A stretch of 64,000 bases of DNA from Halomonas eurihalina (GTDB lineage Bacteria > Pseudomonadota > Gammaproteobacteria > Pseudomonadales > Halomonadaceae), in assembly GCF_008274785.1 (NCBI RefSeq), contig NZ_VTPU01000004.1:124001-188000 (forward strand), in the 5' to 3' direction. The translations under genes and the position numbers were made by a program. Positions 24,748 to 37,139 of the stretch are shown in pieces. A model generated the notes under the pieces. The model worked only from the letters and a program-made list of their open reading frames with translations, ran no database searches and was not told where the DNA came from. The first letter of the stretch is position 1. Each line of letters begins with the position of its first letter.

Positions 24748-27579
24748 ATGCAACAAGGCATAATGGAGTTGATGTGGCGCTCCTCGCACGTTAGTGGTAG
24801 TAACGTCCACTACGTGGAAGCGCTCTACGAGCAGTATCTGGATGATCCCGCGGCCGTTCCTGATGAATGGCGAGAGTACTTCGATACACTGCCTAGGCTC
24901 GATGGCAGCGCCGCCCCCGACGTTCCGCTTGCCCCTACCCGCGAACAGTTCTATCAGCTAGGTCAGCAGCGACGCACCGCTCAGGCCGCCTCGCCCGACA
25001 GCGGCGAGAACAAGAAGCAGGTCAAGGTCCTGCAGCTGATCAACGCCTACCGTGTTCGCGGACACCAGAAGGCCGATATCGACCCCCTGGGCCTGCGCAG
25101 TCCGACGCCCGTTCCCGATCTCGACCTTTCCTTCCATCAGCTCTCCAAGTCCGACCTGGACACCGAATTCCAGACCGGCTCGTTCTTTCTGGGCGCCGAC
25201 AAGGCACCGCTGAAGGAGATCGTCGAGGCGCTGCAGCAGACCTACTGTCGCAGTATCGGCTGCGAGATCATGCATATCGTCGACACCGAGGAGAAGCGCT
25301 GGCTGCAGCAGCGCTTCGAGTCGGTGCGCAGCGCACCGAAGTTCAGTGAAGATGTGCGCAAGCATGTGCTGGAGCGTCTGACCGCCGCCGAAGGACTGGA
25401 AAGCTACCTGGCCTCCAAGTATCCGGGGACCAAGCGTTTCGGTCTGGAAGGGGGGGAGTCCTTCATCCCCATGATGGACGAGCTGATCCAGCGCAGTGGC
25501 GGCTACGGCACCAAGGAAGTTGTCATCGGCATGGCCCACCGTGGCCGTCTCAACATGCTGGTCAACATCCTCGGCAAGAACCCCTCCGAACTGATCGACG
25601 AGTTCGACGGCAAGAAGGTGGTCGAGCGTGGCTCCGGCGACGTCAAGTATCACCAGGGGTTCAGTTCCAACGTCATGACGCCGGGAGGCGAGGTCCACCT
25701 GGCGCTGTCGTTCAACCCGTCGCATCTGGAGATCGTCGCGCCGGTGGTCGAAGGCTCTGTACGGGCCCGCCAGGATCGCCGCAACGACCCGGATGGCGGC
25801 AAGGTGCTGCCGGTCAACGTGCACGGTGATGCCGCCTTCGCCGGTCAGGGCGTGGTCATGGAGACGTTCCAGATGTCCCAGACCCGCGCCTACGAGACCG
25901 GTGGCACGATACATATCGTGATCAACAACCAGGTGGGGTTCACGACCTCGCATCCCCGCGACTCGCGTTCCACCGAGTACTGCACCGATATCGCCAAGAT
26001 GGTCCAGGCGCCGATCTTCCACGTCAACGGCGACGACCCGGATGCCGTGCTGCATGTGACCCAGGTGGCGCTGGACTACCGCCAGCAGTTCAAGAAGGAC
26101 GTGGTCATCGACCTGGTCTGCTATCGTCGACGCGGCCACAATGAGGCCGACGAGCCTTCCGGCACCCAGCCGATGATGTATAGCAAGATCAAGGACCACG
26201 CCTCCTCGCGCGCCCTGTACGCCAAGCGCCTGGTGGGTGAAGGCTTGCTCTCCGAAGATGAGATCAAGTCGATGGTCGAGACCTACCGAGACGACCTAGT
26301 GGCCGGCAACCATGTAGCCAATGCCCTGGTCCAGCAACCCAACACCGCCCTGTTCGTCGATTGGAAGCCTTATCTCGGCCACGAATGGTCCGGCTATACC
26401 GACACCAGCATCGACCTGAAGCGCCTGCAGCGGCTGGCGGCGAAGATGTGCACGATCCCCGATGGTGTCGCTGTCCAGCGGCAGGTCGCCAAGATCTACG
26501 ACGACCGTCGCAAAATGCAGGCCGGTGGCATGGCGGTCAACTGGGGCTTCGCCGAAACACTGGCCTATGCCACGCTGCTGGATGAGGGGCATCCGGTTCG
26601 CCTGACCGGTCAGGACAGCGGTCGCGGAACCTTCTCCCACCGCCATGCGGTCATACACAACCAGAACGATGGCACGACCTATGTGCCATTGCAGCATATC
26701 GCCGAAGGGCAGCCGGCCTTCACCATCCACGACTCCTTCCTCTCGGAAGAAGCCGTACTGGCGTTCGAATACGGCTACTCCACCACCGCGCCCAATGATC
26801 TGGTGATCTGGGAAGCCCAGTTCGGCGATTTCTTCAACGGCGCCCAGGTAGTGGTCGACCAGTTCATCTCGTCCGGCGAGACCAAGTGGGAGCGGCTGTG
26901 TGGCCTGACCATGCTGTTGCCCCATGGCTACGAAGGGCAGGGGCCCGAGCACTCATCGGCGCGTCTGGAGCGCTTCCTGCAACTGTGTGCCGAGCACAAC
27001 ATGCAGGTCTGCGTGCCCACCACGCCGGCACAGATCTATCACCTGCTGCGTCGCCAGGTCATCCGCAAGCTGCGCAAGCCGCTGATAGTGATGTCGCCCA
27101 AGAGCCTGCTGCGCCACAAGGAAGCAACATCGGACCTCGACGAGCTGGCCAATGGCCACTTCCAGATGGTGTTGCCCGACCAGGGCAAGCGCGATGCCGC
27201 CAAGGTGGAACGTATCATCATGTGTGCCGGCAAGGTCTATTACGACCTGGCCAATTGGCGCGAGGAAAATGCCCGTGACGATGTGGCCATCCTGCGGCTC
27301 GAACAGCTCTATCCCTTCCCCGAGGAGGAGCTCTTCGAGGCGATCAAGGACTACACCAACGTCAACGAGGTGGTGTGGTGTCAGGAAGAGCCGTTGAATC
27401 AGGGCGCCTGGTACCCCAGTCAGCATCATATGCGGATCGCTGTCGAGCGCCTGAAAGCCGGGCTGGGTGGACGGCTCAAATTCGCCGGTCGGCCGGCTTC
27501 TGCCGCCCCCGCCGCGGGCTATATGTCCGTGCATACCGAACAGCAGCGCCAGTTGGTGGAAGACGCCTTCAACCTGTAA
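24748..27579 (+). CDS. sucA: 2-oxoglutarate dehydrogenase E1 component
   Basis: 943 residues from ATG 24748 (MQQGIMELMWRSSHVSGSNV), which aligns with the N-terminus of E. coli SucA; the frame is open further up but that part matches nothing. It decarboxylates 2-oxoglutarate with thiamine diphosphate and passes succinyl groups to SucB. Typical E1o segments are present: MAHRGRLNMLVNILGK, SFNPSHLEIVAPVVEGS, and the C-terminal SARLERFLQLCAEHNM region. First gene of the suc half of the operon, and 42 bases before sucB. Confidence 0.97.
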   Translation: MQQGIMELMWRSSHVSGSNVHYVEALYEQYLDDPAAVPDEWREYFDTLPRLDGSAAPDVPLAPTREQFYQLGQQRRTAQAASPDSGENKKQVKVLQLINAYRVRGHQKADIDPLGLRSPTPVPDLDLSFHQLSKSDLDTEFQTGSFFLGADKAPLKEIVEALQQTYCRSIGCEIMHIVDTEEKRWLQQRFESVRSAPKFSEDVRKHVLERLTAAEGLESYLASKYPGTKRFGLEGGESFIPMMDELIQRSGGYGTKEVVIGMAHRGRLNMLVNILGKNPSELIDEFDGKKVVERGSGDVKYHQGFSSNVMTPGGEVHLALSFNPSHLEIVAPVVEGSVRARQDRRNDPDGGKVLPVNVHGDAAFAGQGVVMETFQMSQTRAYETGGTIHIVINNQVGFTTSHPRDSRSTEYCTDIAKMVQAPIFHVNGDDPDAVLHVTQVALDYRQQFKKDVVIDLVCYRRRGHNEADEPSGTQPMMYSKIKDHASSRALYAKRLVGEGLLSEDEIKSMVETYRDDLVAGNHVANALVQQPNTALFVDWKPYLGHEWSGYTDTSIDLKRLQRLAAKMCTIPDGVAVQRQVAKIYDDRRKMQAGGMAVNWGFAETLAYATLLDEGHPVRLTGQDSGRGTFSHRHAVIHNQNDGTTYVPLQHIAEGQPAFTIHDSFLSEEAVLAFEYGYSTTAPNDLVIWEAQFGDFFNGAQVVVDQFISSGETKWERLCGLTMLLPHGYEGQGPEHSSARLERFLQLCAEHNMQVCVPTTPAQIYHLLRRQVIRKLRKPLIVMSPKSLLRHKEATSDLDELANGHFQMVLPDQGKRDAAKVERIIMCAGKVYYDLANWREENARDDVAILRLEQLYPFPEEELFEAIKDYTNVNEVVWCQEEPLNQGAWYPSQHHMRIAVERLKAGLGGRLKFAGRPASAAPAAGYMSVHTEQQRQLVEDAFNL

Positions 27580-27621
27580 GGCGACCCACCAGGACGAGAG
27601 AGAACACACAAGGGATACGAA

Positions 27622-29169
<1,548 letters not shown>

Positions 29170-29181
29170 GCCGCGGGATAA

Positions 29182-30657
<1,476 letters not shown>

Positions 30658-30665
30658 GACAACAA

Positions 30666-30685
30666 GCGCCACCTTCGGGTGGCGC
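30666..30685 (+). other. Stable hairpin after lpdA
   Basis: GCGCCACC-TTCG-GGTGGCGC, a UUCG-type tetraloop stem, nine bases after the lpdA stop. The following sequence (GTCGTTTCC) is only weakly T-rich, so partial termination or mRNA processing ahead of sucCD is likely. Confidence 0.6.
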
Positions 30686-30795
30686 GTCGTTTCCGGCCAT
30701 GAATCGGAAGCGAACGGTGATGGTCCGGCCTCGAGCCCTTGCGACGAGCCTGCTGGACCATCGTTCGAGTCACATGCAACCAATGGCATGAATCG

Positions 30796-31962
30796 ATGAA
30801 CCTTCACGAGTATCAGAGCAAACAGCTGTTTGCCGACTACGGCTTGCCGGTATCCAAGGGCTTTGCCGTCGACACCCCCGAGGAAGCGGCGGAAGCCTGC
30901 AAGAAGATCGGTGGCGACAAGTGGGTCGTCAAGGCCCAGGTGCATGCCGGTGGCCGCGGCAAGGCCGGCGGCGTCAAGCTGGTCGAGAGCCCGGAAGAGG
31001 CCAGTGCCTTCGCCGAGCAGTGGCTGGGCAAGAACCTGGTGACCTTCCAGACCGACGAGAAGGGCCAGCCGGTCGCCAAGATCCTGGTCGAGAACTGCAC
31101 CGACATCGCCGATGAGCTCTATCTGGGCGCCGTGGTCGATCGCGGCACGCAGCGCGTGGTCTTCATGGCTTCCACCGAGGGTGGTGTCGAGATCGAGAAG
31201 GTCGCCGAGGAGACGCCCGAGAAGATCCTCAAGGCCGAGATCGATCCGCTGGTCGGCGCTCAGCCGTACCAGGCCCGCGAGCTGGCCTTCAAGCTGGGGC
31301 TGTCCGGTGATCAGGTCAAGCAGTTCACCAAGATCTTCCTGGGCCTGTCCAAGCTGTTCCACGACAAGGACCTGGCGCTGCTCGAGATCAACCCGCTGGT
31401 GATCACCGAGGAAGGCAACCTCCACTGCCTGGACGCCAAGGTCAACCTGGATGGCAACGCCCTCTATCGCCATCCGGACCTGCAGGCCATGCGCGACCCC
31501 TCCCAGGAGGACGAGCGCGAAGCCGACGCCGCCAAGTGGGACCTGAACTACGTGGCTCTGGAAGGCAACATCGGCTGCATGGTCAACGGCGCAGGCCTGG
31601 CCATGGGCACCATGGACATCATCAAGCTCCATGGCGGCCAGCCGGCCAACTTCCTCGACGTGGGTGGCGGTGCCACCAAGGAACGCGTCGCCGAAGCCTT
31701 CAAGATCATCCTCTCCGACACCTCCGTGAAGGCCGTACTGGTCAACATCTTCGGCGGTATCGTGCGCTGCGACATGATCGCCGAGGGCATCATCGGCGCC
31801 GTCGAGCAGGTGGGCGTCAATGTCCCGGTCGTGGTGCGTCTGGAAGGTAACAACGCCGAGCTGGGTGCCGAGAAACTGGCGTCCAGTGGTCTGAACATCA
31901 TCGCTGCTACCAGCCTGACCGATGCGGCTCAGCAGGTCGTCAAGGCAGCGGAGGGCAAGTAA
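30796..31962 (+). CDS. sucC: Succinyl-CoA synthetase beta subunit (ADP-forming)
   Basis: 388 residues from ATG 30796 ([20 protein letters not shown]), exactly the length of E. coli SucC. It has the ATP-grasp domain ([17 protein letters not shown] near residue 46) and the C-terminal CoA-ligase-type domain ([16 protein letters not shown]). It converts succinyl-CoA to succinate with formation of ATP or GTP. The Shine-Dalgarno is weak. The stop overlaps the sucD start by one base (TAATG). Confidence 0.96.
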   Translation: MNLHEYQSKQLFADYGLPVSKGFAVDTPEEAAEACKKIGGDKWVVKAQVHAGGRGKAGGVKLVESPEEASAFAEQWLGKNLVTFQTDEKGQPVAKILVENCTDIADELYLGAVVDRGTQRVVFMASTEGGVEIEKVAEETPEKILKAEIDPLVGAQPYQARELAFKLGLSGDQVKQFTKIFLGLSKLFHDKDLALLEINPLVITEEGNLHCLDAKVNLDGNALYRHPDLQAMRDPSQEDEREADAAKWDLNYVALEGNIGCMVNGAGLAMGTMDIIKLHGGQPANFLDVGGGATKERVAEAFKIILSDTSVKAVLVNIFGGIVRCDMIAEGIIGAVEQVGVNVPVVVRLEGNNAELGAEKLASSGLNIIAATSLTDAAQQVVKAAEGK

Positions 31963-32834
31963 TGAGCATCCTCATCGACAAGAACACCAAGGTCATCTGC
32001 CAGGGCTTCACCGGTGGCCAAGGGACCTTCCACTCCGAGCAGGCGATCGCCTACGGCACCCAGATGGTCGGTGGCGTGACGCCGGGCAAGGGCGGCCAGG
32101 AGCACCTGGGCCTGCCGGTGTTCAACACCGTTGCCGAGGCCGTCGAGGCGACCGGCGCCGAGGCCAGCGTGATCTATGTGCCGGCCCCGTTCTGCAAGGA
32201 CTCCATCCTCGAGGCCGCCAACGCCGGCATCAAGCTGATCGTCTGCATCACCGAAGGCATTCCGACCCTGGACATGCTCGATGTCAAGGTGAAGTGCGAT
32301 GAGCTCGGCGCGCGCCTGATCGGCCCGAACTGCCCGGGCGTGATCACCCCGGACGAGTGCAAGATCGGCATCATGCCCGGCCACATCCACAAGGCGGGCA
32401 AGGTCGGCATCGTGTCGCGTTCCGGCACCCTGACCTACGAGGCGGTCAAGCAGACCACCGACCATGGCTTTGGCCAGTCGTCCTGCGTGGGTATCGGCGG
32501 CGACCCGATCCCGGGTTCCAACTTCATCGACATCCTCGCCGAGTTCGAAAAGGACCCGGCCACCGAGGCTATCGTGATGATCGGTGAGATCGGCGGTACC
32601 GCCGAGGAAGAGGCCGCGGCCTACATCAAGGAGAATGTCTCCAAGCCGGTGGTCGCCTACATCGCTGGTGTTACCGCGCCTCCCGGCAAGCGCATGGGCC
32701 ACGCCGGCGCCATCATCGCTGGCGGCAAGGGCACGGCCGACGAGAAGTTCGGCGCCCTCGAGGCTGCAGGCGTGAAGACCGTGCGTTCACTGGCCGAGAT
32801 CGGTGACGCGCTGAAGGAAGCCGCTGGCTGGTAA
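31962..32834 (+). CDS. sucD: Succinyl-CoA synthetase alpha subunit
   Basis: 290 residues. The CoA-binding Rossmann domain ([20 protein letters not shown] near the N-terminus) is followed by the ligase domain with the phosphorylated active-site His in GHAGAI. It partners SucC. Its start overlaps the sucC stop by one base, and a strong terminator follows. It is the last gene of the sdh-suc operon. Confidence 0.96.
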   Translation: MSILIDKNTKVICQGFTGGQGTFHSEQAIAYGTQMVGGVTPGKGGQEHLGLPVFNTVAEAVEATGAEASVIYVPAPFCKDSILEAANAGIKLIVCITEGIPTLDMLDVKVKCDELGARLIGPNCPGVITPDECKIGIMPGHIHKAGKVGIVSRSGTLTYEAVKQTTDHGFGQSSCVGIGGDPIPGSNFIDILAEFEKDPATEAIVMIGEIGGTAEEEAAAYIKENVSKPVVAYIAGVTAPPGKRMGHAGAIIAGGKGTADEKFGALEAAGVKTVRSLAEIGDALKEAAGW

Positions 32835-32860
32835 GCCGAACCAGCGTCTTTCGATGCAGG

Positions 32861-32886
32861 AAAAGGGCACCTTCGGGTGCCCTTTT
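32861..32886 (+). terminator. Strong terminator of the sdh-suc operon
   Basis: AAAAGGGCACC-TTCG-GGTGCCCTTTT, an 11-bp perfect stem with tetraloop and T4, 27 bases after the sucD stop. The symmetric A/T tract allows termination in both directions. Confidence 0.92.
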
Positions 32887-33059
32887 CTCGTTGAAGGGGG
32901 GCGTGCGAGACGTTACCCGGCGAATCGCTGTCTGGCGCGGAGTATCGTGAATGCGAGTGTCGTGAATGCTGCTGGTCATGACGCTAATGGAAAGACGCCG
33001 TTCGTACCAGGCCGCATCATGGCGAGCACAAAATCAACAGCCTCAGGGTTTTCGTCGCC

Positions 33060-34808
33060 ATGATCTATACGCTTGCGATCCTGTTCAGCCTGATCGCCTA
33101 CTTCGTCATCGGTCACTGGGCCGGTCGCCGGGTCAAGCACCTGGACGACTATCTGGTCGCCGGTCGCAATGCACCGACCTTTCTCATCCTCGGCACCCTG
33201 GTGGCCAGTTACCTGAGTACCAGCGCCTTTCTCGGGGAAACCGGCTTTGCCTATCAGGGCTATCCTTTCGTGATGCTGATCTTCGCTGCCCTCAGTACCT
33301 CGGGATGCCTGCTCGGTGCGCTAGCGTTTGGTCGTTACCTGCGGCGTAGCGGGGCACTGACGGTGCCGGAATTCTTCGGTAAGCGCTTTGCGTCACGGCG
33401 CGTTCAGGTCATCGCTGGGTTGACCACCGTGGTCGGGTTGGGGGCCTATCTGCTGGGCGTCATGCAGGGTGCCGGCATCATGTTCGCCGAGTTGACCGGC
33501 ATGCCGTACTGGGTCGGTCTGGTGCTGGTATGGCTGACCTATACGGGCTTCATTCTCTATTCGGGCTCGCCTGGCGTCATGCTGACCGATACCGTCATGT
33601 TCGTGATCTTCTCCGTGGCGGCGCTGGGGGGCTCGCTGTACATCATCCACGACCTGGGAGGCTGGTCGGGCGTCATCGAAGGACTCTTGGCCCAATCGGC
33701 GAAGCCGGGTATCGCGCTTTGGCATGGTGTCATCGAAGGGGAAGGGGCGACGTTCAGCTCGCCCGGCGAAGCCCTGACATGGGGGCTGACGCTCGGCCTA
33801 GTGTGGGCGGCCGTGCTGGCAGCGAGCCCCTGGCAGTCGAGCCGCTATCTGATGGCGCGCAACGAGCATGTCGTCATGCGCTCGGCCATGCTCACCGCCG
33901 TGGCGCTGGCGATCTTCTATGCCTTGATGATGATGACCGGGGCGGCCATCAATCTTTACGACACGGGGCTCGATTCCGAGCGGGCCATGGTGTGGTCGGC
34001 GCTCAACATCCTGCCGCCCTGGCTCGGCGTGATCATCCTGACCGGCGTGTTCGCCGCCGGGCTGTCGTCCTGCTCGACCTTCCTGTCGATCATCGGCTTC
34101 AGCCTTTCCAATGACATCCTGCCTGCCGCTCGCAACGAGGCGTCGGCAATGCGTGCCAGCCGCATCGCTGTACTGGCGGCTGGCTTGATCGCCTTGCTGC
34201 TGGCATTGTTCCAGCCGCCGGCGGTGATGGCCGTGGTGTGGTTCGCGGCAACGCTGTTTGCCTCGTCCTGGGGACCGGTGGCGCTGATGAGCATCTGGAG
34301 TCGCCGGATTACCGCCGCCGGAGCGGGCTGGGGCTTGACCGTGGGCTTCGTCGGCAATCTCATCCTGTCGTTGGCGGACCAGGCCGGTTGGGTGCAGTTG
34401 CCGGTCTATCTGCATCCGGTGGCGATCAGCACGCTGGTGGCCCTGGTGGTCATCCTGGTGGTATCGCGCCTGACGCGGGTGAGCGAGGAAGAGCGCGAGT
34501 ACCTGGCCTTTCTGCATCGGCATGATGCGAGCCTGGAGGCCAACTGGAGCAAGGGCTCGCGCCGGGTGGCGATCGTCACCATGCTCTCGGGCATCGGTGT
34601 GGGGCTCTTCCTGTGGCGCCAGTACGCCGAGACACTGGCCAGCCTGGCCGAGGGCTATGGCGTTTCCCAGGGCGCGGTCCTGGGGGCCTATGGCCTGGCC
34701 CTGGGGTGCGGAGTCATGCTGCTCATCGCGGGTGGCGTGGGCTATCGGGTGGCGCGCTCGCGGAAGGTTGCCGAACGTAGCGCGAGCGTTGCCGGGATAC
34801 CGGAGTGA
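33060..34808 (+). CDS. Sodium:solute symporter family protein
   Basis: 582 residues with about 13 hydrophobic helices. It has the SSS-family signature features near the N-terminus: GHWAGRRVKHLDDYLVAGRN, LGTLVASYLSTSAFLGETGF and the RSGALTVPEFFGKRF loop. It would import a small organic solute with Na+ across the inner membrane. The C-terminal cytoplasmic segment (480-515) is charged. The substrate is not evident; the closest subtype by feel is the pantothenate/proline/acetate group. The last 86 bases overlap the convergent minus-strand gene. Confidence 0.88.
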   Translation: MIYTLAILFSLIAYFVIGHWAGRRVKHLDDYLVAGRNAPTFLILGTLVASYLSTSAFLGETGFAYQGYPFVMLIFAALSTSGCLLGALAFGRYLRRSGALTVPEFFGKRFASRRVQVIAGLTTVVGLGAYLLGVMQGAGIMFAELTGMPYWVGLVLVWLTYTGFILYSGSPGVMLTDTVMFVIFSVAALGGSLYIIHDLGGWSGVIEGLLAQSAKPGIALWHGVIEGEGATFSSPGEALTWGLTLGLVWAAVLAASPWQSSRYLMARNEHVVMRSAMLTAVALAIFYALMMMTGAAINLYDTGLDSERAMVWSALNILPPWLGVIILTGVFAAGLSSCSTFLSIIGFSLSNDILPAARNEASAMRASRIAVLAAGLIALLLALFQPPAVMAVVWFAATLFASSWGPVALMSIWSRRITAAGAGWGLTVGFVGNLILSLADQAGWVQLPVYLHPVAISTLVALVVILVVSRLTRVSEEEREYLAFLHRHDASLEANWSKGSRRVAIVTMLSGIGVGLFLWRQYAETLASLAEGYGVSQGAVLGAYGLALGCGVMLLIAGGVGYRVARSRKVAERSASVAGIPE

Positions 34809-35850
34809 GTGTCGAGGTATTGCCTGCGTCGGGACCCGACGGGCGTTTCAGCCAGCGCCCTACCAGGATCACGAAGGCCGGTGCGCCGGCCAGCAGGTAG
34901 AGGTGATAGGTGACCAGCCGCCATACGACGACGGCGGCGGCGGCCTGGGCAGCGGGCATCAACGGCATCAGCAGTGTGCCGACGCCGAGTTCGGCGGCGC
35001 CGGCGCCGCCGGGCAGGATGCTGATCTGGCTGGCCGCCATGGCCAGCATCTGGGTCAGGAAGGTCCAGGCCCAGTCGACATGGGCGCCCACGCCGAGCAC
35101 GGCCAGGTAAAGCAGGCTGTAGCGCAACAGCCAGTGCGCCGCGCACAGGCCGAGTATGCTCGCCAGCCGGGCGGGAGGCAGGCAGAGCGTGGCGATCAAG
35201 GCCAGGCGGCAGCTGAGCAATCGTCTGGCCAGCCAGCGGCGCCGCCGGGAGGAGAGGCGGCGCAGCCACCAGCTCGGGCGCTGACGCAGCAACTGGGGCA
35301 GGCGCAAAAGCGACAGGCCGACCAGCAGCATCAGCCCGACCAGGCTCAGCATGGCGACGGCGAGCAGGCCTTGATGTGGCCAGTTCACGTTGCCGCTCAG
35401 CGATATGCCGATCAGCACGCCGAGCATCGCCAGGAAGAACAGCATGTCGCAGCCCTGGTCGACCAGGAACACCGCCGACCCTCGTGACGGGGAGAACCCC
35501 CGTCGTGCCAGCAGGGCCAGCAGGGTGACGGCGCCGCCACTGCCGCCGGGAGTGGCGCAAAGGGCGAACTTGGCGGCCATCTCGATGGCCAGTGCCTGGC
35601 CCTGTCCGAGCCGGCCGGCGCGTCCGTCCAGCAGCAGGCGCAGGCGAAGGGCGTTGAGATTCCAGCAGGTCACGGTCATGACCAGCATCAGTGCCAGGAT
35701 GCCGATCGGAAAATCAGCCAGGGCATCGAGGACATCCTTGCCACCCAATAGCCAGGGCACCACCAGGGCCATGGACAGGGCCAGCCCCAGCCAGCCCCAG
35801 CGGGCCAGCAGGTTGCGTTCTCTGCGTGGTCGATCCAGCCGCTCAGCCAT
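34723..35850 (-). CDS. Flippase-like / lysylphosphatidylglycerol-synthase TM family (UPF0104) protein
   Basis: 375 residues with seven to eight membrane helices. The family features are a long hydrophilic loop with many Arg (RRLSSRRRRWLARRLL), KFALCATPGGSGGAVTLLAL and GGAGAAELGVGTLL. UPF0104 proteins lie beside glycosyltransferases and are thought to move lipids or lipid-linked sugars across the inner membrane. Its ATG overlaps the stop of the upstream glycosyltransferase by 8 bases, so the two genes are translationally coupled. The C-terminal tail (about 345-375) is low in complexity and is encoded over the end of the opposing symporter gene. Confidence 0.82.
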   Translation of the reverse strand: MAERLDRPRRERNLLARWGWLGLALSMALVVPWLLGGKDVLDALADFPIGILALMLVMTVTCWNLNALRLRLLLDGRAGRLGQGQALAIEMAAKFALCATPGGSGGAVTLLALLARRGFSPSRGSAVFLVDQGCDMLFFLAMLGVLIGISLSGNVNWPHQGLLAVAMLSLVGLMLLVGLSLLRLPQLLRQRPSWWLRRLSSRRRRWLARRLLSCRLALIATLCLPPARLASILGLCAAHWLLRYSLLYLAVLGVGAHVDWAWTFLTQMLAMAASQISILPGGAGAAELGVGTLLMPLMPAAQAAAAVVVWRLVTYHLYLLAGAPAFVILVGRWLKRPSGPDAGNTSTLTPVSRQRSRYVRQPSASAPPDSPRHPR

Positions 35851-36961
35851 GCCGTGAGAAGCTGGAGGCTGCGGTGTTCGGGACCAGGGCGGTGTAGTGG
35901 TCTAGCAGGCCGTCGATGACGTTCTCCCAGCGGAAGCGACGCTCGACATAACGGCGCGCGTGCCGACCACTCGCCTGGACGTCGTTGATGAATAGCTCCT
36001 CGACCGCTCGGGCCATGTCCGTCGGATTCTGTGGCTCGCAGAGGATGCCACCGCCCAGCGGGACGTTTTCGATCAGGGCGCCGGCGCGGGCGGCGATGAT
36101 CGGCAGGCCGCAGGCCATGGCCTCCAGGGCCACCAGGCCAAAGGTTTCCCGGGTGCCGGCATGGATCATGGCATCGGCGCTGGCCAGGGCGCGGGCCACC
36201 TCGCGGCTGTCGCAGCAGCGGGGCACCACGGTGACATTGTCGGGAACCCGGGTCGGCATGCCGGGCCCCATCAGCAGCAGGTGGTAAGGCGAGCCGAGCC
36301 GTTGCATCACATCGAGCAGTACATCGACGTTCTTCTCGCGGGAATTGCGCCCGGCGAAGGCCAGCAGGCGGGTCTGCTCGGACAGGCCCAGGGCGGCACG
36401 CAGGCTTGGGTCGGCGCAATCCGGGTGAAAGGTCTCCAGGTCCACGCCGAGAGGCTGGACGCGCACGTTATCCACGCCCCATGACTCGAGGCGCTCGGCC
36501 ATGGCCCGGCAGGGGGCCATCACGCTGTCGAAACGGCCGTAGAGATCGGCCACATAGCCTTTCAGCCGGCGCTTCACGGCACCGCCGAAGCGATCTCCCA
36601 TCAGGCGTGGCAGGTCGGAGTGATAGAACCCGACCACCGGCACGCCCAGGCGCTGACCGGCCTCGAGGGCGGCCCAGGCGGTGACGTAGGGGTCGCCGGC
36701 CTCGATCAGATCGGGCGACATGGCCTCCAGAGCTGCCTGCCAGGGACGGCGACGTAGGGGAAAACGATAGCCTTGGCCTAGCGGCAGGCGCAGGGCAGGC
36801 AAAGTGTGCAGGTCGCCCAGGGCATCGCGCTCGGCGCCGGGCACCAGCAGGCTGGTGCGGATGCCGTCGTGGCCGGAAAGGCAGCGATGCTTGGCGCTCA
36901 GGTAGGTGCGCACGCCGCCGCTGGCGGGGGCGTGGAACATGGTGACGTCGACGAGATGCAA
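35843..36961 (-). CDS. Glycosyltransferase, GT4 family (group 1)
   Basis: 372 residues from TTG 36961 (reading LHLVDVTMFHAPASGGVRTY), chosen because GGGAGG lies four bases upstream; the frame extends to 37027 without a ribosome-binding site. It has the GT-B fold with PASGGVRTYL at the donor-site N-domain, an N-domain ending near residue 190 and a C-domain with the GRNSREKNVDVLL and EX7E motif (ETFGLVALEAMACGLPII). GT4 enzymes transfer sugars from nucleotide donors to lipid or saccharide acceptors. Coupled to the flippase-like gene, this suggests glycolipid synthesis. Confidence 0.88.
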   Translation of the reverse strand: MHLVDVTMFHAPASGGVRTYLSAKHRCLSGHDGIRTSLLVPGAERDALGDLHTLPALRLPLGQGYRFPLRRRPWQAALEAMSPDLIEAGDPYVTAWAALEAGQRLGVPVVGFYHSDLPRLMGDRFGGAVKRRLKGYVADLYGRFDSVMAPCRAMAERLESWGVDNVRVQPLGVDLETFHPDCADPSLRAALGLSEQTRLLAFAGRNSREKNVDVLLDVMQRLGSPYHLLLMGPGMPTRVPDNVTVVPRCCDSREVARALASADAMIHAGTRETFGLVALEAMACGLPIIAARAGALIENVPLGGGILCEPQNPTDMARAVEELFINDVQASGRHARRYVERRFRWENVIDGLLDHYTALVPNTAASSFSRHG

Positions 36962-37084
36962 GAGACCTCCCGGTAGTGCCGGTAACTGTCTCCAGTCTAT
37001 GCATACTTTACGACAGTTCGACGACACGAGACTTTGATGAAAAGTGCCTGTGCTCGTCGACTTTTCTGATGGGGCTCAATGCAA

Positions 37085-37108
37085 AACGGCGGCCCGAGGG
37101 CCGCCGTT
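37085..37108 (-). terminator. Terminator after rnb
   Basis: AACGGCGGCC/GGCCGCCGTT perfect 10-bp stem with a four-base loop; on the minus strand it is followed by TTTTG, 32 bases beyond the stop codon. Confidence 0.85.
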
Positions 37109-37139
37109 CGTTCTTGTCGCATCGGGCGGAGGCGTCCGC

